Assembly (NCBI RefSeq): GCF_910592395.1
Contig: NC_088317.1
Location: 9,794,001 to 9,858,000, forward strand
Direction: 5' to 3'
Origin: Lineus longissimus
Taxonomy: Eukaryota; Nemertea; Pilidiophora; Heteronemertea; Lineidae
Length of the DNA stretch: 64,000 nt
Position numbers and translations under genes: made by a program. This document shows positions 41,753-55,135 of the stretch, in pieces; positions within the stretch are counted from its first letter, which is position 1, and the number at the start of each line of letters is the position of its first letter. The notes beneath the pieces were generated by a model, which did not search any database, was not told the origin of the DNA, and saw nothing but the letters and a program-made list of their open reading frames with translations.

Positions 41753-44304
41753 GGTAGTATCTAAAACTTGAAACCATGAAACCACCTTGAAACCATGAAA
41801 CTACCTTGAAACCACCCATTATTTTCGTTATAGTCATTCGAAACATGTTTTGTTCCCTATTTTTGTCCGTCTAGATTGTTATAACTGTTATTCTGACTGT
41901 TACAAGAACTTCCGTACTGGTTTAATTGATTAAAATGCAATTAAACTACCATTAATCGCTCAACACGCCGGACATTCCATATTTTATACCCAACACTGCA
42001 ACCTCGCATCCAGTTTCCTACCAACAACGACAACATTTTTCTCACGGCCGAAGTGGAAAGGACCAAATGAAATAAAAAACAACGGGCCATGCCGATGAGT
42101 GTGCCCATAACCGAGCCTGCTGCCCGGGGGTCACCTGCCTCCCATCCACTACAGCCTGGACTGAGGATTTGGGGTGAATGGGGATAATTTGGGGGGGTTC
42201 GGAGAGGGATTATAATTAACGGATAGGCAAATTTGGTAGGTGGGGGTTGGAAGTTCCCAATAAGTTGTCCTCTGGATGGATACTGTATTATAGTGTATAC
42301 CGGGTACCCAGTCGGGGTCTCTTCGAGGCAATGTTGAACATCTTGGTGACAGAACTACGACTTGACTGGTCATACAGTAACAGTGCTGCTGAACGTGTGT
42401 GAGTGTGGGATCACATGGCATGGATGGAGCTAGGTAGGACTGATGACCTGTCTGCTGGGCCAGGGTTTGGTTTAAGTGGAAATGGGAAACGGGGACCATG
42501 GCTGAAGGGGTAGGGAAAGGGAAGCCCAATCAACCTTAATGGGAGGGGGGGTCGTCCCATCCTGGGCAATGGCATGGGACGGCACAATGTAGTATCAGTT
42601 TGTCACTGGGGTGAATGCTAATGGTGGGCCCGGGTGAGGGATATTAAAATTAAGTCAAATCGGGTAATGTGGGGGGAGTACTTGTATGAAAGGTGAGTTC
42701 CCAGGGAGTTGTCTCCTCTGGATACTGTATATATAGTGTATACTCAGGGTCTCTTCGGGGCAATGTTGAACATCTTGCAGCCTGCTTGGTGACAGAATTA
42801 CGACTTGACTGGTCATACACAGTACTGCTGAACGTGTGTGAGTGTGCAAATTTTCACCGGCGAACACATGGCATGGCATGGATGGCATGGCATGGATGGA
42901 TGGAGCTAGGTAGGACTGATGACCTGTCTGCTGGGCCAGGGTTTGGTTTAAGTGGAAATGGGAAACGGGGACCATGGCTGAAGGGGTAGGGAAAGGGAAG
43001 CCCAATCAACCTTAATGGGAGGGGGGGGGGGTCGTTCCATCCTGGGCAACGGCATGGGACGGCACAATGTAGTATCAGTTTAATTGTCACTGGGGTGAAT
43101 GCTAATGGTGGGCCCGGGTGAGGGATATTAAAATTAAGTCAAATCGGGTAATGTGGGGGGAGTACTTGTATGAAAGGTGAGTTCCCAGGTGGTGGAAACA
43201 CTACTTGGTTGAGCCCCCTTACAGGGCAACCACGTTCCCCTCGGAGAGCATGGTTTGCGGGTCCTCGCGGCTCGTGCGCCCTGTCTGGGCAATCCGCGGC
43301 TGCTACGGAATTGGTCTGTAGTTCGCTTACCATAAATGTAAAAAAAAAAGAAAAAAAATGCCGTCTATTCATCTGCATGATCTGTCATGGGCTAGGTCCA
43401 CAATTAAATCTGTAATACATTCTATGTACATTGACTGTACATACGTTTTGTTAAAAAAAAATTAAACTGTACATAGAATTTTCTTAATTTTTTTATATGT
43501 TGTTAAACTACTTCTTATCAGATAATTGTGCGAGTTTTATTAAATTCTAATGATTCTGGACCTATTTATTGGGGATTTTGTGACAACATATCAAATTCAT
43601 ATCAAAATGACGCTATGTTAACACCCTCAGAAACTGTAACCATACACCCTTGCCAAGCTTGGCAGATAAGAGATATTGAAATACGGGCCTAATATGTGTT
43701 AGATATATCTAACGTGAAAAGAAACAGTCAACTTTCAGAACTTTGCCCCAAACTATTTTCATTAGGCCCTTATCGAAACATCACACGGTCGTCTAAGTAC
43801 GCACTACCAGCTTGTCCCATGGTCACACTAAACAGTTAATCCTGGATCTAGCCCTCATGTCTGTCATGTCTGTCATCAGATATTTTCCATGTGCCATCAA
43901 TTTTCTAATCGTGTAATCACTGGTAATAGGTAGAATAATGTGAGTATCGTGGATGTATCCGTTATCGATGACGATGAATGTAGGCCTACAGTACATGCAG
44001 TACACGTCATGTCACCTGCCATGCCTGCCTGTGTGCTGTGCTGTGCTGCTGTGTATAGCCTAAACCCAGCGACGAGGTTGAATGCAGCTGTATCTCTAAA
44101 AACTGGAATAGGAAAATGGCCTGACATTTTAAGCAGCAGCAAAGTACTGTTTTCTTCGTGTTACGAAGGCCAAATATTATTCGGCAATGCGAGAAAATAC
44201 ATCAAGATTAATTTAGACTAGTTTATGATGGTTATTTTTGGCTAGTTTCATGGTGGTTTCATGGTTTCAAGGTGGTTTCATGGTTTCAAGTTTTAGATAC
44301 TACC
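41753..44304. mobile_element. 2.55-kb transposon with 9-bp target duplication and tandem R1 units inside
   Basis: Left end GGTAGTATCTAAAACTTGAA and right end its near-exact complement, with CATGAAACCACCTTGAAAC subterminal repeats in both arms (about 65 bp). GGCGACAAG flanks both sides (41744-41752 and 44305-44313). Inside: R1 units (42.2-43.34 kb) and unassigned DNA. No transposase recognised, so non-autonomous. A 9-bp duplication is common for Mutator-like elements, but the superfamily is not shown. Confidence 0.85.
42200..43345 (+). repeat. R1 repeat, two tandem units plus poly(A)-like end
   Basis: About 485-bp units (marker ATGGTGGGCCCGGGTGAGGG at 42621 and 43105). The last unit continues into GGCAACCACGTTCCCCTCGG and ends ACCATAAATGT plus A-rich tail at about 43340. 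Several minus-strand frames here are by-products. Confidence 0.75.
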
Positions 44305-44309
44305 GGCGA

Positions 44310-45100
44310 CAAGTACTCCGGAGACGTGCCCGGGATGTACTCACTACGTATCCGTAAATAACACGACGAAAGAAAACAAAATGGTCCAGGGACCATGTGC
44401 CCACCTCGGGAATGAAATGGCAAGCATTTTTCAAATTTTCAATATAGCTGCTATATATTGGATATCAAATCGGGCAGTAATAGAGAGAACTTAGATAAAT
44501 GCTCACACAAGCCCTGGACATTTGAAATTTTATCATAAGTATAACTAAAAGGACAAGGTCAAAAATTCAAGATGGCCACCTGGCAGCCATATTGGAAACC
44601 CGATTAGGCCAAGACTGAGGGGGAATAGAGGATACTTCATGAGGGCACCACTCGTAGTTTACGTAGTTTACTGCTAAGTTCTATCCGCACTACCAGTCGT
44701 GTTCAGGTGCGGTCAAATGTATTATAATGTAGCTACATGTATGCTGTGTTCGATGTCACTGATGACGTCACAAGGATGCCATGACGTCATCATGATGTCA
44801 TGACGTCGGGTCAACAATCACAGCTGTCAGACAGTCCCTGAATGATCTCTTCATTCAGTTGCGGTCATGCAGGCGCAGTGGACACCAAATTGCCACGTCA
44901 ACATCATGTATGCTGTGTTGGTAAGGATACTGCCACAACTTGCACGCCCTCATGTAGATACATGCTGTCCAGAACTTTAAAGTGAGCTATTGGACAAAGT
45001 CAGAAGTTTCAAGATGGCCATGTGGCAGCCATATTTAAGTCAAAATGCGAGAGATTGTCGGCCTAATAGCCCCCCACCCCCACCCCACACAGCTTTTTAA
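44310..45100. other. No gene; cluster of CRE-like TGACGTCA sites at 44755-44815
   Basis: GATGACGTCAC, ATGACGTCATCATGATGTCA and ATGACGTCGG occur within 60 bp. They could bind CREB/ATF factors; no start site is identified next to them. Confidence 0.35.
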
Positions 45101-45107
45101 AGACAAT

Positions 45108-46315
45108 GACCCGTATTCTAGAACCCTCCTTTAAATAGACCTAAAGTAAGCCTTAATAAAGGCTACCTTAATCTAGGAGTTCCTTTAATAACGGCTCCCT
45201 AAAGAAATGGTATTCAAGAACCACACTTTAACCTCCCTTACGTTAAGGTCGACCTTTACCTCATGGTTTTTAAAGGGTGCCTTTAAATAAGGGACACTTT
45301 CCACAAGGCTCGCTTTATCCTATTTAGGTTACAGTGTGCGGTAACAGTGCGTTCCCCAGTGTTTCATACAATGGGAGGGAGTATTTTTTCCCTCTATAAT
45401 TTGAGATGGGAGAAATCCCCCCCCCCCCATTAAAGTACAGAGTAACTTTTTTAAAAAGGACTTTATTGAAAAATCCCAACAACTTTAGCAGTTAATATAG
45501 GGCACTTAGAAGCACAATATGGCATTTTAGAGGTCAGAAAACATTTTAGGATGGGTCAATTAACAATCTTTTGTAGGGGGTTGGGGCCCCTACGGCGAAA
45601 TCCTGGGGGAAACCCTGGTCCCGTGTAATAATCAATTAGTACACTGCTGTTAATTTCTGCTGCCATTGTTATATTATGCAGTTGTCTTATGAAGTATAGT
45701 ATGCAGTTCATTGGGTAGAGTGACTGTGGTTTAATGACAAAATACACTGAAGGAAGCGTCATTAGTTAGTGAACAAGACTACATTTATCTGTACCATGAG
45801 GTAATTAGGCCCAGTACAGATAGCACCACTAATTACATGCTATGATGCACTATGGGCATCACTTCTCCTGAAGAATAAATTAGAACATCTAAATGCGTTT
45901 ATCGAGATCTGCAAAAGTGTTCATGAGAAGGCGTTCTCCAGGCGTGGTGTTGAAAGACTTGAAAAGGGCCTAAATATTTCACATCAACAAATATAACCTA
46001 GTCTTTACTTGGATATCTGTACATTGCAACATTATCCCCCCCCCCCAAAAAGCAATGTCCGCCATGCGTGGCATTCACCCATCGCTAAGATATCAGAAGA
46101 TATCCATGCACACTGGCTGCTCAAGGGAGACTAAAGGTTACTCTGGACCAACCTTTATTTCAAAGGCCTCCTTACAGCAAAATGATAAAGGAAGGTTCTT
46201 GAAATGGCAAAGGATTCCTTTAGTCAGAGATAAAGGTTGCTTCCTGAAATTAAATTCAGCTAAAGGTTGACTTAAAGTCTATCTCAGTGCTAAAGGAGGG
46301 CTCTAGAATACGGGC
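45108..46315. mobile_element. Inverted-repeat element, about 1.2 kb
   Basis: CCCGTATTCTAGAACCCTCC at the left pairs with GGAGGGCTCTAGAATACGGG at the right. Arms carry many CCTTTA/TAAAGG motifs over about 200 bp. Interior lacks a transposase. Target duplication unclear. Confidence 0.75.
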
Positions 46316-46319
46316 CATA

Positions 46320-49300
46320 TTATGCGAACCGAATAAATGATCCGTGGCTCTTACGCTGTTGTGTTTTTTTTTTCATGTAGCTGCATAGCTCAGGGCGCGG
46401 TATACGGACGAGGCACGTTACCATCATTATCTAGTTTTCGGTCTTCACTATACCGACTAGCACATTTGCAGTATCGCAACAAGAATGCTTTAAAATGTCT
46501 CAATATCATACCTGATAATAAGCAAATTATAAAATCGGGGGGGGGGTCAATCTTCATAATCGACTTACATCACTGGAGAGAGAAATTTCAGCACTTTTAC
46601 AACATTGCCAAACCTTATCAAAACCAGCATAATGACTGCGGCGAAATCGCCGTGAGTATTAAAGAAATAAAAGTACTTTTAACTTACCATCGAACTGATG
46701 CTCATGTTGGTCCGAAAGGTATAAATGAGGTCTTGTTTTAATCGAGGGATCCATAATCACAGATGACAGAGAAATCAAGAAAATCCCATGTTATCCAATT
46801 CTTTTAGGAAGTTGTGTAGTTCAAATTTAGGTTAATGGGTTTTTGCCGTATGATACGATGTGTTATGATACGCCTAGCATTAACCCTTTCGATTTTCTTC
46901 GCACATTCCATAGAAACAAAGTAATGTTCGCCGTTTTCAGGGCAAACGGCGCAACGAAGCAAATTTTCACCAACTCAATAGTACAACTACTTGAATAATT
47001 TGACTGATTCCCAAACATTAATAACAGCTCACCAATTGTACATATCGACAGGGCTGTCTTCTTCGGATTGAAAGCCAGGACCAGACAATTGCACCAAATT
47101 GGTACAAAAACTGGCCCTGCAATGGTGGGTGTTGGTAGAAGGGGGGGGGGCTTATCTTCTGTGACATGATTTTGTGAGATTCAAATAGCGTTAGTGAATA
47201 ATGAGAGTTTCTGACAGCTTTCAAATGAGTTTCGCCAATACTTCAATATGTCTCACATCCTAGCATTGCACTGGTAGTGCCACTATCGCCACTAGTCGCA
47301 CTACCGGTAATTACAGGGTCAACATTTTTGGATTCAGAACAAAGACCAGTTTCAAGTAGAAATGATTTCTTTTTTTGTATCTTTGGCATGTCATTATCAG
47401 TAGGCCTACTGTTGAGGCACAACCATTCTCTCGCACCTTGAAAAATGACAAAGCGTGCATTGTTCAAAATGTACCAGCGACATTTTCATCGTGTTGTGTA
47501 TGCTTTACCCTATATATGTATATCATTTTTTTCTGAACCCGTTTCTGTACAGATTTCCTTCAGGATGAAAATAAAATTGACAAGCCAATCTGCATCTTAG
47601 GAACAAGCAGTAGGTATTTGCGGAGGTGTTGGAACCGAAGTACTATACTGAAAAGATAATCTACTCTTGAGTAATGTGCACTAGCTTCATTAAAGGTCGG
47701 TCCACACTGGCAAACCTCTGTTTGCAAACATGACCAACACCAAACAGCACTTAACAGGTCTGCGATGTTTTGGACATGTTCATTCTTCATGTATGCTGAA
47801 ATTTGCCAACAATCAGCCAATCAGAGAATATCTAGTGATCATGAGATTTACTAATTGTAATTGGACAAACATCATGCAGCGTAAAAAAAGGAAAGAGTCC
47901 TGGGATTTGAAGAGACTGTAAATTTGGAATAAGAGCAGCATGACAATTACGAGAAACATGAGAAACCCACCATATGGTGACATTCTAGCCCTATGGCTTG
48001 CAGATAACCGGTAAAAAAATCACTGCTTGGCCTCACAACAGTTGAAGACCATTTAAACTTGGTATTTTAAGGCCTATTTTTATTGACAATTGTGGCCCTT
48101 CCATAATATTTGGTTGAAACTACTAGGCGAACTCGCATAAGTTTTTGATGACATTTTGAGGTTAGAATTGCCCTAGTCATGAAACAAGTATATATGCGTG
48201 GCTGATTTCTTTATTAGGCCCCATGGAAAGATTATATTTTATCATTCCCGCCTGCATAATCTTTTCTGCTCTCACCAAAAAAATAAATGTAAATTTTCCT
48301 GATCAAATTTGTACCTTCATGCACAAAGACATCGCTGTAATTTATGTTACTACTAGCCATGCTCCTGGCACCTTCCATTTTTTGGTGTAGCCTATATATG
48401 TAATGACGATCTGAAGTGCAACTTTGGTTAAATTCAGTGTGTTTCGTCTGAAGAGAAAAATACTGAATAACATCCTGGAGGTGAAAAGGATGATTAACTA
48501 ATGTTTTTTATAGGGCTTCAATGTAGAATTATCGCAAATAGGGGAAATGGGTGAACATGTATCGGTCATTGTCAATAAACCTTTTGATTATTCAAAATGT
48601 AACTCTGTTACTGGATAGTTATTATTATTAGTTTTTGGTCTGGGGATTGAATGACATGCCCCTTTTTCTGTCAGAGTGTAAAGAGTGCTAGGCCTTGATT
48701 TATATCTCAACCCTTCAGATGTAAACTGATGGACCTATAGGCTATAAGCAAGTGTAGGCTATAATGTGGACACATAAAGCGTTGACATTTCACTCATCGA
48801 TGTGACAGTGATCATAGTCCCCCCTGGAGCTATAGACCGCTTTCTATTGCAACAACAGATAAGGCGCGGCGCTCTTTGGTCAGTGATTATGAGACTATCC
48901 CTAACCACGGCCCTTGACAATACACTGGCATTGTTTTGGACTCGGCCTACTATCCCTAGTAGGACTAATATCTCGACCACATCGGTTTCCCCAGTTCCGT
49001 TTATCTATGGTATATATGTATACTTTTTTGCACGGCTGAAAAGGAGGTTGTCCACTTTGTTGACACTTGCAATGTCTCCCTTCTTGATTGTGATGGTTTA
49101 GAATGTCTTGGTCCATGCATAATTTTATGGCTTGTGCTGTGATCTTATAGACCTGCGCGGTGAATTGGGGACCCACCCCTGAAAATGGACTGCACTTTTC
49201 CCTGCCCTGGTCTGCTCCCTGCCTTGACGCCCTGCTTTGCTCCCTGCCACCGCATTCCCGGTTAAATACGACCCTGTGATTCAGACTACCACTGGGGGTT

Positions 49301-50970
49301 GCCCTCCAGCTCCCTAATTGTACAACCATAGCTTCTATTTACTGTTCCATGGGAAACGGCTGAGGTGTACAAGTAGGAGTATTATGAGAAAATTTCCCAA
49401 CAAGGGATGGGATTTCCTTCCTGTGTATAGACTCCGTGACAAAATACGAATATCAGTTGCATGGAAAGCTGGAATCGAGTAGTAGTGATAAGAAACATTA
49501 AAACACAGATGACCTAACTTTAGGTGGACAGTGTTTGACAACACCCAAATTTGAATGCAGACATACGGCACCATGCAGCTCCCAGATGACAAAACTCTGA
49601 TATACATTGTATTTTTTAACATAATATTTCGTACTTATCATTGCATCACTAAGAATCAGCGATGGATCCCTTTGAAATATTTACAATCAATATAATACCA
49701 AAAATAGATCTATTTTTTATAATACTTAGTGCAAAATTTACTTGAATTTAATGCAAAGAAAGCGAAGTAGGCCTATAAATAGTCCAAAAGTGTGGCGTTT
49801 TTTTGGGACACCCAATATGTGATTTACTGGATAAATCTTAGATCGTGTTTGAGCTGTATAAATTTTCCTGGGAGAACCACTTTAAACAAGAATCCCTGCA
49901 TTTGAAAAGGGGATGACCGAGTCTGTAAAAAATGTTTTCTCGTCGTCTCCTCGGTGCACGTGTTTAGTTAGCCTTGCTTTATAGTCTATTATGATAAAGA
50001 ACCTATTTTACCGCATATCTCCAGGTCTGGAATGAAACTTAACTTCATTCATTATACTCGACACTGTGCGGACAAGCTCGTCTGGAGTGAAATTTCCCAT
50101 AATGCAACTTAACCACATGACAACCGTATGACATTATAATACCCGGCACTGTGTGGACGAGCTGAGTGGACACCGAAAGCTAGGGAGGCGATTACTGCAG
50201 GCTGATTTGATGAAGCTGGACTGATAGATTTACGTCCAGTCTTGAAGACGTTGGTGTTCCATGAATCTGATGGGAACATGGTAAATCTGAAAGCATGGCA
50301 GATCAATGTGGAAGCATGGACCATTTTGCGGGGTTGTGGAGATGTGTGCTGGAGGGGGAGGAGTGATGAGAATTGCGATCGAATAACCGGGTTCCACATT
50401 GTTGGTGTAAAGACGAGGTATATACGGTCATTTTAGCATGAAACCAAAGAGCTTTGAACAAGATGGCATACGCAATAATCTTTTATTGTCATATTCTGGA
50501 CGGAAGGGAAAGAAAAATCAATATGTTTCGGATGAAATTGTGTTCAATAATCCATTACATGACATACCTATGCAACTTGTAGTGAATGAAGACAGCACTA
50601 TGGTCGTTATTTCTAACATGAAAGGAGGCATAAAGGTTTCTTCTTTTCAATTGTTGAATGCTCGCGAGAGGGGGTTCACGGCTTTGAAATATGACCCTTT
50701 AAATATTTTGTTTACTCGACAAATAATCATAGACCTACATGGTGTTTGCGCTTAGCAAATTTTTTGATTGGCTGAGGTCATGGCTTGGGGTTTAAAAACG
50801 GTTGGGTGTGTTGGTGTTCCGCTTTTACCATGGTAACACAATGATTTGTCCACCCTGCAAGATGTTGAATAATTCGTAACACAAGACTTGAGGGAGAGGG
50901 AACCCCCACTCCGGTGAATTACCCCTCTTTTATTCCTCATATATATTTGTGAACAATAGTAAATGTCATT
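46320..50970. other. No firm gene
   Basis: A 134-codon frame at 46337-46741 and a 105-codon frame at 50438-50755 have no family, splice partner or bias I can defend. 49865-49886 (GGGAGAACCACTTTAAAC) is a relic end of the palindromic MITE. 50050-50170 holds a CACTGTGYGGACRAGCT repeat about 82 bp apart. Confidence 0.35.
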
Positions 50971-50974
50971 GATT

Positions 50975-52095
50975 GTGAGATGAAGCTTTTCGCCGATGAT
51001 GCAATCAGTGCCAATTCATACTTTGATCCAACCCACTGATGGTTTTAGAACCCTTAATCTAGACCTCCAAAAACTTGATGCCCGGTCTAAATCATGGAGA
51101 TTACAATTTAACATTCCGAAAACTGTGTACTCTGTTATCCCAAAACGTAAAACTAGGCAGGCTCATCCTGACCTCTTGTTGAATGAACATGCACTTGAGG
51201 AGGTTACCTCTGACTAATAATATCAAATTTTTATGTTCGGTCAATTTCAACTAAGGCTATGAAACGTGTGAGTGCGTTGAAACCTCAACACAAGCTTCCA
51301 AGGTCTACACTGGAATGCATTTACTTCAGTTTTATTAGACCGATTCTTGAGTACGGCTCCGTAGTTTTCGATGGTATATATGAGTCAAGCCGCATCTGAT
51401 CAGCTAGAAAGAGTCCAGAGAGAGGCAGCAATCATCTGTTCTGAGGCATATCGACACACCTCCCACAGTAGGCCCTCTTACAAGAGTTAGGGCGGGACCA
51501 ATTATTATGTGAAAGACGAAACGTTGCAAAACTGAAAATAATGTACAAAATCGTGAACAATAATGCACCAAATTACCTCACAATCACCTTTTACCTCTCA
51601 TGAATAGACCTAGGCACTACAACCTTCGCAATAGAAATGATATTGGTGTACCATACACTCGATTGAGGTATTTTCAAAATTCCTTTGTTCCGTCTACCAT
51701 AAAGGTTTGGAACTCACTTCCACCAGATATTGGAGCCAGCCCCTCTCTTGACTCTTTCTCGGCAAAGACTCAGGTCATTTACAAACGGAATAAACTATTT
51801 TCTGCGCCCACTGGCTCCGTAATCGGAGCAAGACTGCTTTCAAGGTTGCGTATGGGCCTAACTCCCAAGGAATAAGTACAACTTCATCAACCATAGTCGT
51901 TGTCCAAGGTGTGATTTTTACAATGAAACACTTGAACATTTCTTTTTAACGTGTCCAGCTTATGCTGCCCCCAGAATCAAACTATTCCAGGACATAGCCA
52001 AAGTTATCAGTCCAGATGTCCATTTTTCTTTTATAATCCCTACTTCACAAATTGATTAGAAAGGACTTTCTAAACCTAATTTTATACGGTTCAAT
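50975..52095 (+). pseudogene. Non-LTR retrotransposon relic, C-terminal part
   Basis: Plus-strand fragments in shifting frames: KLFADD (RT catalytic motif), STLECIYFSFIRPILEYGS, AKLKIMYKIVNNNAPNYL, VPSTIKVWNSLPPDI, and CPRCDFYNETLEHFFLTCP (Cys/His end). Many stops and frameshifts. Typical of Jockey/CR1-type elements. Its 3' end may resume at 52920-53100, which ends in AAGCAAATAAAGTATAAATT. Confidence 0.85.
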
Positions 52096-52169
52096 AGACG
52101 AAAAGTTTGAAAAAAATGAATGGTACTCAAAATTATCTCATTAGACTGATTGTCCCCAATGAATTCTCA

Positions 52170-52920
52170 TACACCCTGCACTCTAAAAAATCAGGGGTGA
52201 AAGTAGTTATTTTTCCCACTATTTTCTACTTAATGATAATCAAGGCTCTGTTTTACTATTTTACAATTGTTTCAGCATGTTCAATTAACTATTCTGATGT
52301 AGTTAACTGATTTGACCAATCAAAGTTGTCTATTTCTAAAATAACTATTTTTTAGTAAGGGTGTCAACCAATCAGAGCCCTCCTCACAGTTAATTAATTC
52401 AGAAAAAATTATTGCGAGTCGTCGCCATCTTTTTATCCGAGTCGGACGCGTTTTCACCCTGGACATCTCACACCAGTAAAGGATGGAAAAGCACCTAAAA
52501 TCACGGGTATGAATGATTTTTGTTACCGTTTTTTTTTTGGTAATACTAGTAGTAGCACCCGCTGCTAATCGAGGACCCCCTGTCCCCCGCTCCCCGCCGC
52601 CGCCCAAACCACTAATTAGGAATAGTAACTTTGACAGACAACTATCTAAAAGTAGTAAAAAATTACTATTTATGTGGTTACAGGAGAGGAGGAAGATTCA
52701 ACGATTACCACGAGGAAATAGTAAACTTTGAAAAACAACTATCAAAAGTAGTAAAATAACTACTATTTAATGGTTGAAAAAACTACTACTTTTTGTGGTT
52801 AAAATCTTTAACTATTTTGAAGTAGTAAAAATGACTACATCTATGTGTGTGCAATATTAATCCATTAAATAGTAACCATTTTACTATTAATAGTGAAATA
52901 TTTTTTTGAGTGTGTCAACT
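52170..52920. mobile_element. Probable inverted-repeat element nested in the retrotransposon relic
   Basis: CACTCTAAAAAAT at about 52178 pairs loosely with ATTTTTTTGAGTG at about 52902-52914, and the interior is full of AGTAGTAAAA / TTTTACTACT variants. Arms are diverged. A GC-richer patch lies at 52560-52610. Confidence 0.45.
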
Positions 52921-53107
52921 ATCCGGTTTTCTTTGCAAATGTATTGTTCCACCTTCCTGCTTCTTTCATCTACTTCCTATTGTAGTCTTACTTGATATTG
53001 TATTGTATCATCTGTTCCAATGTACATGTATATATGTTGAGGGTCCCAACTAGTGGTCCTTGTGACTGTTTGGGCCCCTCGTTTAAGCAAATAAAGTATA
53101 AATTAAA

Positions 53108-53515
53108 TTGGCCAGGAATGTTCATGTAGAAACAGGCCTTGGCCAAGGTTGTTCAAGTAGAGACAGGTCTTGGCCAAGCTTGTTCCATTGGAGACAGACT
53201 TGTGGTGAAGGTTGTTCCATTGGAGACAAATGGAGACACCTGTTAGGTCCAAGGTTGCTCAAGTGGAGACAGGCCTTGGCCAAGGTTGTTCGAGCAGAGA
53301 ATGTTCCATTGGAGACAGGGCTATATAAGGTTCTTCCGTTGGAGACAGGTCTTGGCCAAGAATGTTCATGTAGAAACAGGCCTTGGCCAAGGTTGTTCAA
53401 GTAGAGACAGGTCTTGGCCAAGGTTGTTCCATTGGAGACATACTTGTGGTGAAGGTAGTTCCATTGGAGACAAGTGGAGACACCTGTTAGGTCCTCAAAG
53501 GGAGAATAAGGGTTC
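53108..53515. repeat. 31-bp minisatellite, array 1
   Basis: Imperfect copies of GGTTGTTCCATTGGAGACAG plus GYCTTGGCCAA. Right flank GGTTCCTAAAACATTCGCTA is shared with the spacer at about 60370. All open frames over it are repeats read through. Confidence 0.9.
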
Positions 53516-53519
53516 CTAA

Positions 53520-54985
53520 AACATTCGCTAGAGGCCATTACCCCCAACCCTACTCAGGTATAATATCCATGATGATGGGAATCTAGGCCATAAAATACAC
53601 TGAATCCAAGCTGAGGATAATATGCAATTAATTGATGTGCCAACTATCAAAATGAGTAAAATGTGAAATTATTGTGCTGCTCAGATGACATGCTTCATCA
53701 GCCATTTGAAAATATACATCAAATTACTTGTATTAACCCATTCCTAGCGTCTTACTTTGGGGGCTATAAAATCACCTTTTGATGAATTCCTATACCATGG
53801 TATATGGAAGAATTTCAACAGAAGTGGATATTGATACATTGATATCCCTTCCATCCAACAGTATTTTACCCTTTTTCAGAAAGTCCACAGGGTTCGAGAA
53901 ATTTCCACTTAGCCCCTTTACCTGCCAAATTCTATGATTCGTTTCTCTAATTACTGGAAAATGAAAAGTTAATCAAAAAAAGGTAAAAGATTAGCTTGTT
54001 GTACACGATCTATAGAGACATTTCAAACAGGTCGGCTGACTTTATCTTTGCCAATGGTATAGGATTTGAACATTTAAGAAATTATTCCAGATAGAGGTGT
54101 AATGTTTCTGTATCAAGCAGTGTTACAAATAAACAGCTCGCTCCGACACACCAGTGTCATTAATCAAAGTGCGACTGGAGTGTACTAATGAGTAATAAAG
54201 TGGGTCACAACAGTGCAGTTTTGGCATCTCTTATCTGGTGTATAGATCTCAAGTTTCTTAACTCTATGTGTTCGGTCTAGGCATAAAAATAGTGTGGTGT
54301 AGTGCCCGACTAGGCCCACAGTGACTGGTAGTCTTCGGTTCATTTCGGCTGTGAACACCACTAAATAAAATTCTACTAGCAGTTTTAAGGCACTAGCGTT
54401 GAAAGCATTGTAATGGACACGGTCATTTGAGGGCATACCTAATCCCAGGTTGCTAATCTTGAGAATGTTGGGGTAGCCTAAACGTGCTAAAGTGTGCTTG
54501 CCGTGTTAATCAGTCCAGTATCGGTAAAGCCTATTTTAGCGTAGAACAGTTGAAATTTGTTTGGCCCTCTTTACAGTGGTGCTCGTAGAAACTTTATTCT
54601 TCATTTACTTCTGAGATGTACATTTTTCCTCTCCTATCTATTTTTGGTATAAGGCGTAGGCCTATTGTTTTTAACCACTTCCGTACAATGAGCAGTTAAA
54701 GTTTTAAAATTCCACCTAATTTGTGGTACCATCGAGTTTTTCGTTCCTCAAAAATACATTTCCACTGAATTAAATGAAAGCCAAATGAACACTCTCTAGA
54801 TCTAGCTGGCGAATATGAGAAGAATATTGACCTCCCCCCCCCCCCCATTAGCAAATATCATACCGTAGTTGTTAGGTTAAAGTCCTAGTCCCAAACGATG
54901 AAACACTTATGGTCCATTTATACTCGTATTTCTTTCTTTCAAAAGAACCTAAGGGACTTAAACCCCTTCAGAAAATACCCATGGG
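53520..54985. other. No gene recognised
   Basis: AT-rich; only short frames without landmarks. Confidence 0.4.
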
Positions 54986-54989
54986 GGAT

Positions 54990-55135
54990 TTTTACCGGGG
55001 GGGGGGGTTACCTGGGGGTTTTACCTACTTTACCAATAGGGGGATTTTTACCGGGGGGGGGGGGGGTTACTTACTTTACTAATAGGCAGGGGGATTTTTA
55101 CCGGGGAGGGGGATTATTACCGGGGGTATTATTAC
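54990..55135. repeat. G-rich short tandem repeat
   Basis: Copies of GGGGGATTTTTACCGGGGG with variable G-runs and ACTTTACYAATAGG spacers. G-run lengths are likely unreliable. Confidence 0.8.

Noticed and set aside
42149-43415. Several 80-126 codon minus and plus frames (Pro-rich)
   Set aside because: Same translation at each R1 copy; no landmarks and poly-G tracts of doubtful length.
46337-46741. 134-codon plus-strand frame
   Set aside because: Low-complexity start, no family, crosses a poly-G tract near 46540.
48901-49329. 142-codon minus-strand frame
   Set aside because: Overlaps other frames, no motif, and loose CTGCTCCCTGCC repeats explain the openness.
53122-53547. 141-codon minus-strand frame and similar frames at 59859-60841
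   Set aside because: Minisatellite read-through; identical products arise from the 755-bp duplication.
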